From an uncultured Pseudomonadota bacterium (lineage in GTDB: Bacteria; Pseudomonadota; Gammaproteobacteria; Burkholderiales; SG8-39): 27,417 bases of DNA. Location: contig CAIVVS010000042.1 of assembly GCA_903909415.1 (NCBI GenBank), forward strand, positions 1-27,417. Direction: 5' to 3'. Each line of letters begins with the position of its first letter. The stretch's first letter is position 1. The notes below the pieces were generated by a model. That model ran no database searches and was not told where the DNA came from. It saw only the letters and a program-made list of their open reading frames with translations. Positions 25,449 through 27,417 of this stretch are shown here, in pieces. The position numbers and the translations under genes are program-made.

Positions 25449-26377
25449 GGCAGGTTCTCCTTGATGGTTGGCCTTGGTGGAATCGGGTCCGCCCGCAGGC
25501 CCAGCAGGCGTACCGCGTTGTCCTTCAGGATCTTCGGCCTCACCTCGGGGCGGATGCCGATGGTGTCGAAGTCGGCCAGCCAGCGCTCCGGGGTGAACAG
25601 CGGGAAGTCGGTGCCGAACAGCACCTTGTCGCGCAGCAGCGTGTTGGCGTACTGCACCAGCAGCGGCGGGAAGTACTTCGGCGACCAGCCCGACAGGTCG
25701 ATGAAGACCTGCGGCTTGTGCAGCGCGATGGACAGCGCCTCTTCCTGCCAGGGGAAGGACGGATGCGCCATCACGATGGGCATGCCGGGAAAGTCCACCG
25801 CCACGTCGTCCAGGTACATCGGGTTGGAGTACTTCAGGCGGATGCCGCCGCCGCGCGGCATGCCCGCGCCGATGCCGGTCTGGCCGGTGTGGAACACGGC
25901 CGGCAGGCCGGCCTCGGCGATCACCTCGTACAGCGGATAGGCCATGCGGTCGTTCGGGTAGAAGGCCTGCGCGGAAGGATGGAACTTGAAGCCGCGCACG
26001 CCCCAGTCGCGGATCAGCGCGCGCGCCTCGGCCACGCCCTCCGCGCCGCGCGCCGGGTCGATGCTGGCGAACGGGATGGCGACGTCGGCATGTTCCGCCG
26101 CGGTCTCGGCGACTTCCTCGTTGGGCACGCGCGCCAGGCCCATGGTGCGCTCGCAATCCACCGGGAACACCACGAAGGCCATGTTGCGCGAGCGGTACTG
26201 CTCGGCCATCTGCGCGACCGTAGGATGCTTGGCCTCGTAGCGGAAGTAGCGTCCCTTGGCCTCGTCCCAGGCCTGCGCCGCGGCATCCGGCAGCACGCGC
26301 GCGGACACCTCGGCATGCGTGTGCATGTCGATCGCCACCACCCGGTCGGCGTCCACGCGGCAGCGGTAGGCGGTCAT
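25445..26377 (-). CDS. Amidohydrolase family 2 (ACMSD-like) hydrolase/decarboxylase
   Basis: A 310-residue TIM-barrel metalloenzyme. Metal ligands are seen as His19-x-His21 (IDMHTHAE), VFHTGQTG, VMAHPSFPW and FGTDFPL with the late Asp. GVRGFKFHPSAQAFYPNDR is typical of the amidohydrolase-2 group, which includes ACMSD, 4-oxalomesaconate hydratase and 2,3/2,6-dihydroxybenzoate or 5-carboxyvanillate decarboxylases. In a ferulate-type operon, decarboxylation or hydrolysis of an aromatic or ring-cleavage acid is plausible. The start at 26377 lies 10 bp after the upstream stop; an in-frame extension to 26425 would overlap the synthase. The ribosome site is weak, which fits coupling. Confidence 0.88.
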   Translation of the reverse strand: MTAYRCRVDADRVVAIDMHTHAEVSARVLPDAAAQAWDEAKGRYFRYEAKHPTVAQMAEQYRSRNMAFVVFPVDCERTMGLARVPNEEVAETAAEHADVAIPFASIDPARGAEGVAEARALIRDWGVRGFKFHPSAQAFYPNDRMAYPLYEVIAEAGLPAVFHTGQTGIGAGMPRGGGIRLKYSNPMYLDDVAVDFPGMPIVMAHPSFPWQEEALSIALHKPQVFIDLSGWSPKYFPPLLVQYANTLLRDKVLFGTDFPLFTPERWLADFDTIGIRPEVRPKILKDNAVRLLGLRADPIPPRPTIKENLP

Positions 26378-26387
26378 GGCGTCGCGC

Positions 26388-27417
26388 TCATTCCGCGGCA
26401 AGGAGGACGCCGGGGCCGGCGGCATACAGCCGCTCCACCTCGGCGGCGCGGTGCTTGAGCACCGCGCGCTGGTTGATCGAGCCCTTGTCGGTCATCTCGC
26501 CCACGTCCAGCGAGGGCGGCACGTCCATCAGCAATGCGGCTTCGATGCGCGTGGCGCTGCCGGTGGCGGCCCGCTTCAGGCGCGCCAGCAGCGCGCGGAA
26601 CGGCGCCACCACCGCGGGGTGCGACAGCACCTGCGCCGGCGCGGCGGCATCGCCCAGGCCGCTGGCGGCGCGGCACGCGGGCATGAAGGGAAACACCAGC
26701 ACCCGGATGTCGTCGCGGTCGTGTCCTGCGATCACCACGTCCTGCACCAGCGGCGCGCCCTCGGCGATGAAGCGCGCGCGCATCGGGCCGACGCTGACCC
26801 AGGTGCCGGTGGCGAGCTTGAAGTCCTCGGCCACGCGACCGTCGAACAGCAGGCCCTTGCCCGGGTCGGCCGGGTCGACGAAGCGCACCGCGTCGCCCAT
26901 GCGGTAGTAGCCCTCGTCGTCGAAGGCCGCGCGCGTGATCTCCGGGGCGCGCCAGTAGCCCGGCGTGACGTTCGGGCCGCGCACCCGGATCTCCAGCTTC
27001 TCCCCCGAGGGCACCAGCTTCAGCTCCTGCCCCGGGATGGGCAGGCCGATGTTGCCCGAGCTGCCCGCCTCCCAGTTGGCGAAGGTCACCGAGGGCGCGG
27101 TCTCGGTCGCGCCCAGCCCGGTGATCATCAGGATGCGCTCGCCGACGGTGGCGATGGCCAGCCGGTCCAGCGCGTCCCACACGTGCTGGGACAGGCCCGC
27201 GCCGGCGTAGAACAGCATCTTCACGCGGCTGAAGAAGCGCTCGCGCAGCGCGGCGTCGTGTTCCATCTGCGCCACTAGCAGCTCGAAGCCCTTGGGCACG
27301 TTGAAGTACACCGTGGGGGCGACCTCGCGCAGGTTGGCCACCGTCCTGTCCACCAGCCCGGGCAGCGGCTTGCCCTCGTCGATATAGAGCGTGCCGCCGT
27401 AATGCAGCACGAAGCCG
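26388..27417 (-). CDS. fcs: Feruloyl-CoA synthase, C-terminal part
   Basis: The last 342 or so residues of an AMP-forming acyl-CoA synthetase cut by the right edge. Visible ANL-superfamily motifs are MITGLGATETAP (A5-like), PGQELKLVPSG, GPNVTPGYWRAPE, YYRMGDAVRFVDP, FDGRVAEDFKLATGTWVSVG and a C-terminal lysine region (TDKGSINQRAVLKHR). The 'GDAVRFVDP...GLLFDGRVAEDFKL' form is typical of the feruloyl-CoA synthase group that activates ferulate, coumarate or caffeate with ATP and CoA. It heads an operon with the amidohydrolase and Bug receptor. Related aryl-CoA ligases cannot be excluded, and the enoyl-CoA hydratase and vanillin dehydrogenase partners are not in view. Confidence 0.82.
   Translation of the reverse strand, partial: GFVLHYGGTLYIDEGKPLPGLVDRTVANLREVAPTVYFNVPKGFELLVAQMEHDAALRERFFSRVKMLFYAGAGLSQHVWDALDRLAIATVGERILMITGLGATETAPSVTFANWEAGSSGNIGLPIPGQELKLVPSGEKLEIRVRGPNVTPGYWRAPEITRAAFDDEGYYRMGDAVRFVDPADPGKGLLFDGRVAEDFKLATGTWVSVGPMRARFIAEGAPLVQDVVIAGHDRDDIRVLVFPFMPACRAASGLGDAAAPAQVLSHPAVVAPFRALLARLKRAATGSATRIEAALLMDVPPSLDVGEMTDKGSINQRAVLKHRAAEVERLYAAGPGVLLAAE

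Overview
The window is high-GC, densely packed bacterial chromosome. It looks like a betaproteobacterium of the order Burkholderiales. The signs are a Bug-type periplasmic receptor behind a feruloyl-CoA synthase, a single-domain phasin with a Burkholderiales-style promoter, a CHASE3 histidine kinase phosphorelay, a FadR-type GntR regulator beside an octopine/nopaline dehydrogenase-family gene, and very GC-rich codon use. I saw no rRNA, tRNA, CRISPR array, transposase or prophage gene. Genus-level placement is inference.

Left part (1-11551). A partial Tat-exported protein is followed by an MFS transporter, a peroxiredoxin-like protein and a pirin, all on the minus strand. A tight minus-strand run (8948 down to 3209) then encodes a thioredoxin, a five-PAS membrane diguanylate cyclase, a DUF1499 protein, a 33-codon ORF that copies the start of the next gene, a short-chain dehydrogenase and a membrane-anchored coiled-coil protein. 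gluQ (plus) is convergent with an EamA transporter and a 4HBT thioesterase (minus).

Middle (11696-15078). Four plus-strand genes form a phosphorelay: a response regulator with an N-terminal extra domain, an Hpt protein, a CHASE3-PAS histidine kinase and a CheY-like receiver.

Catabolic region (15179-22249). An octopine/nopaline-type dehydrogenase diverges from a GntR/FadR regulator and a Rid-family protein. About 4 kb away is a minus-strand operon of an enolase-superfamily enzyme and an M24 (creatinase/prolidase fold) protein, with an EamA transporter upstream. The perfect palindrome TGTGATCACA occurs in both divergent promoters, over each -10 region, and again before the enolase-superfamily gene. 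This suggests one GntR regulon for an N-substituted amino-acid or opine-like substrate. Between the two arms lie yaiI, two apparent gene stubs (a P-loop start and an amidohydrolase-like start) and a pair of 72-bp hairpin repeats, which look like rearrangement scars.

Right part (22250-27417). A phasin gene has a near-consensus sigma-70 promoter, a candidate PhaR site at +1 and tandem downstream hairpins. A GT-B-type glycosyltransferase follows. Last is a minus-strand operon of feruloyl-CoA synthase (cut by the window end), an amidohydrolase-2 enzyme and a Bug receptor, probably for uptake and breakdown of an aromatic acid.
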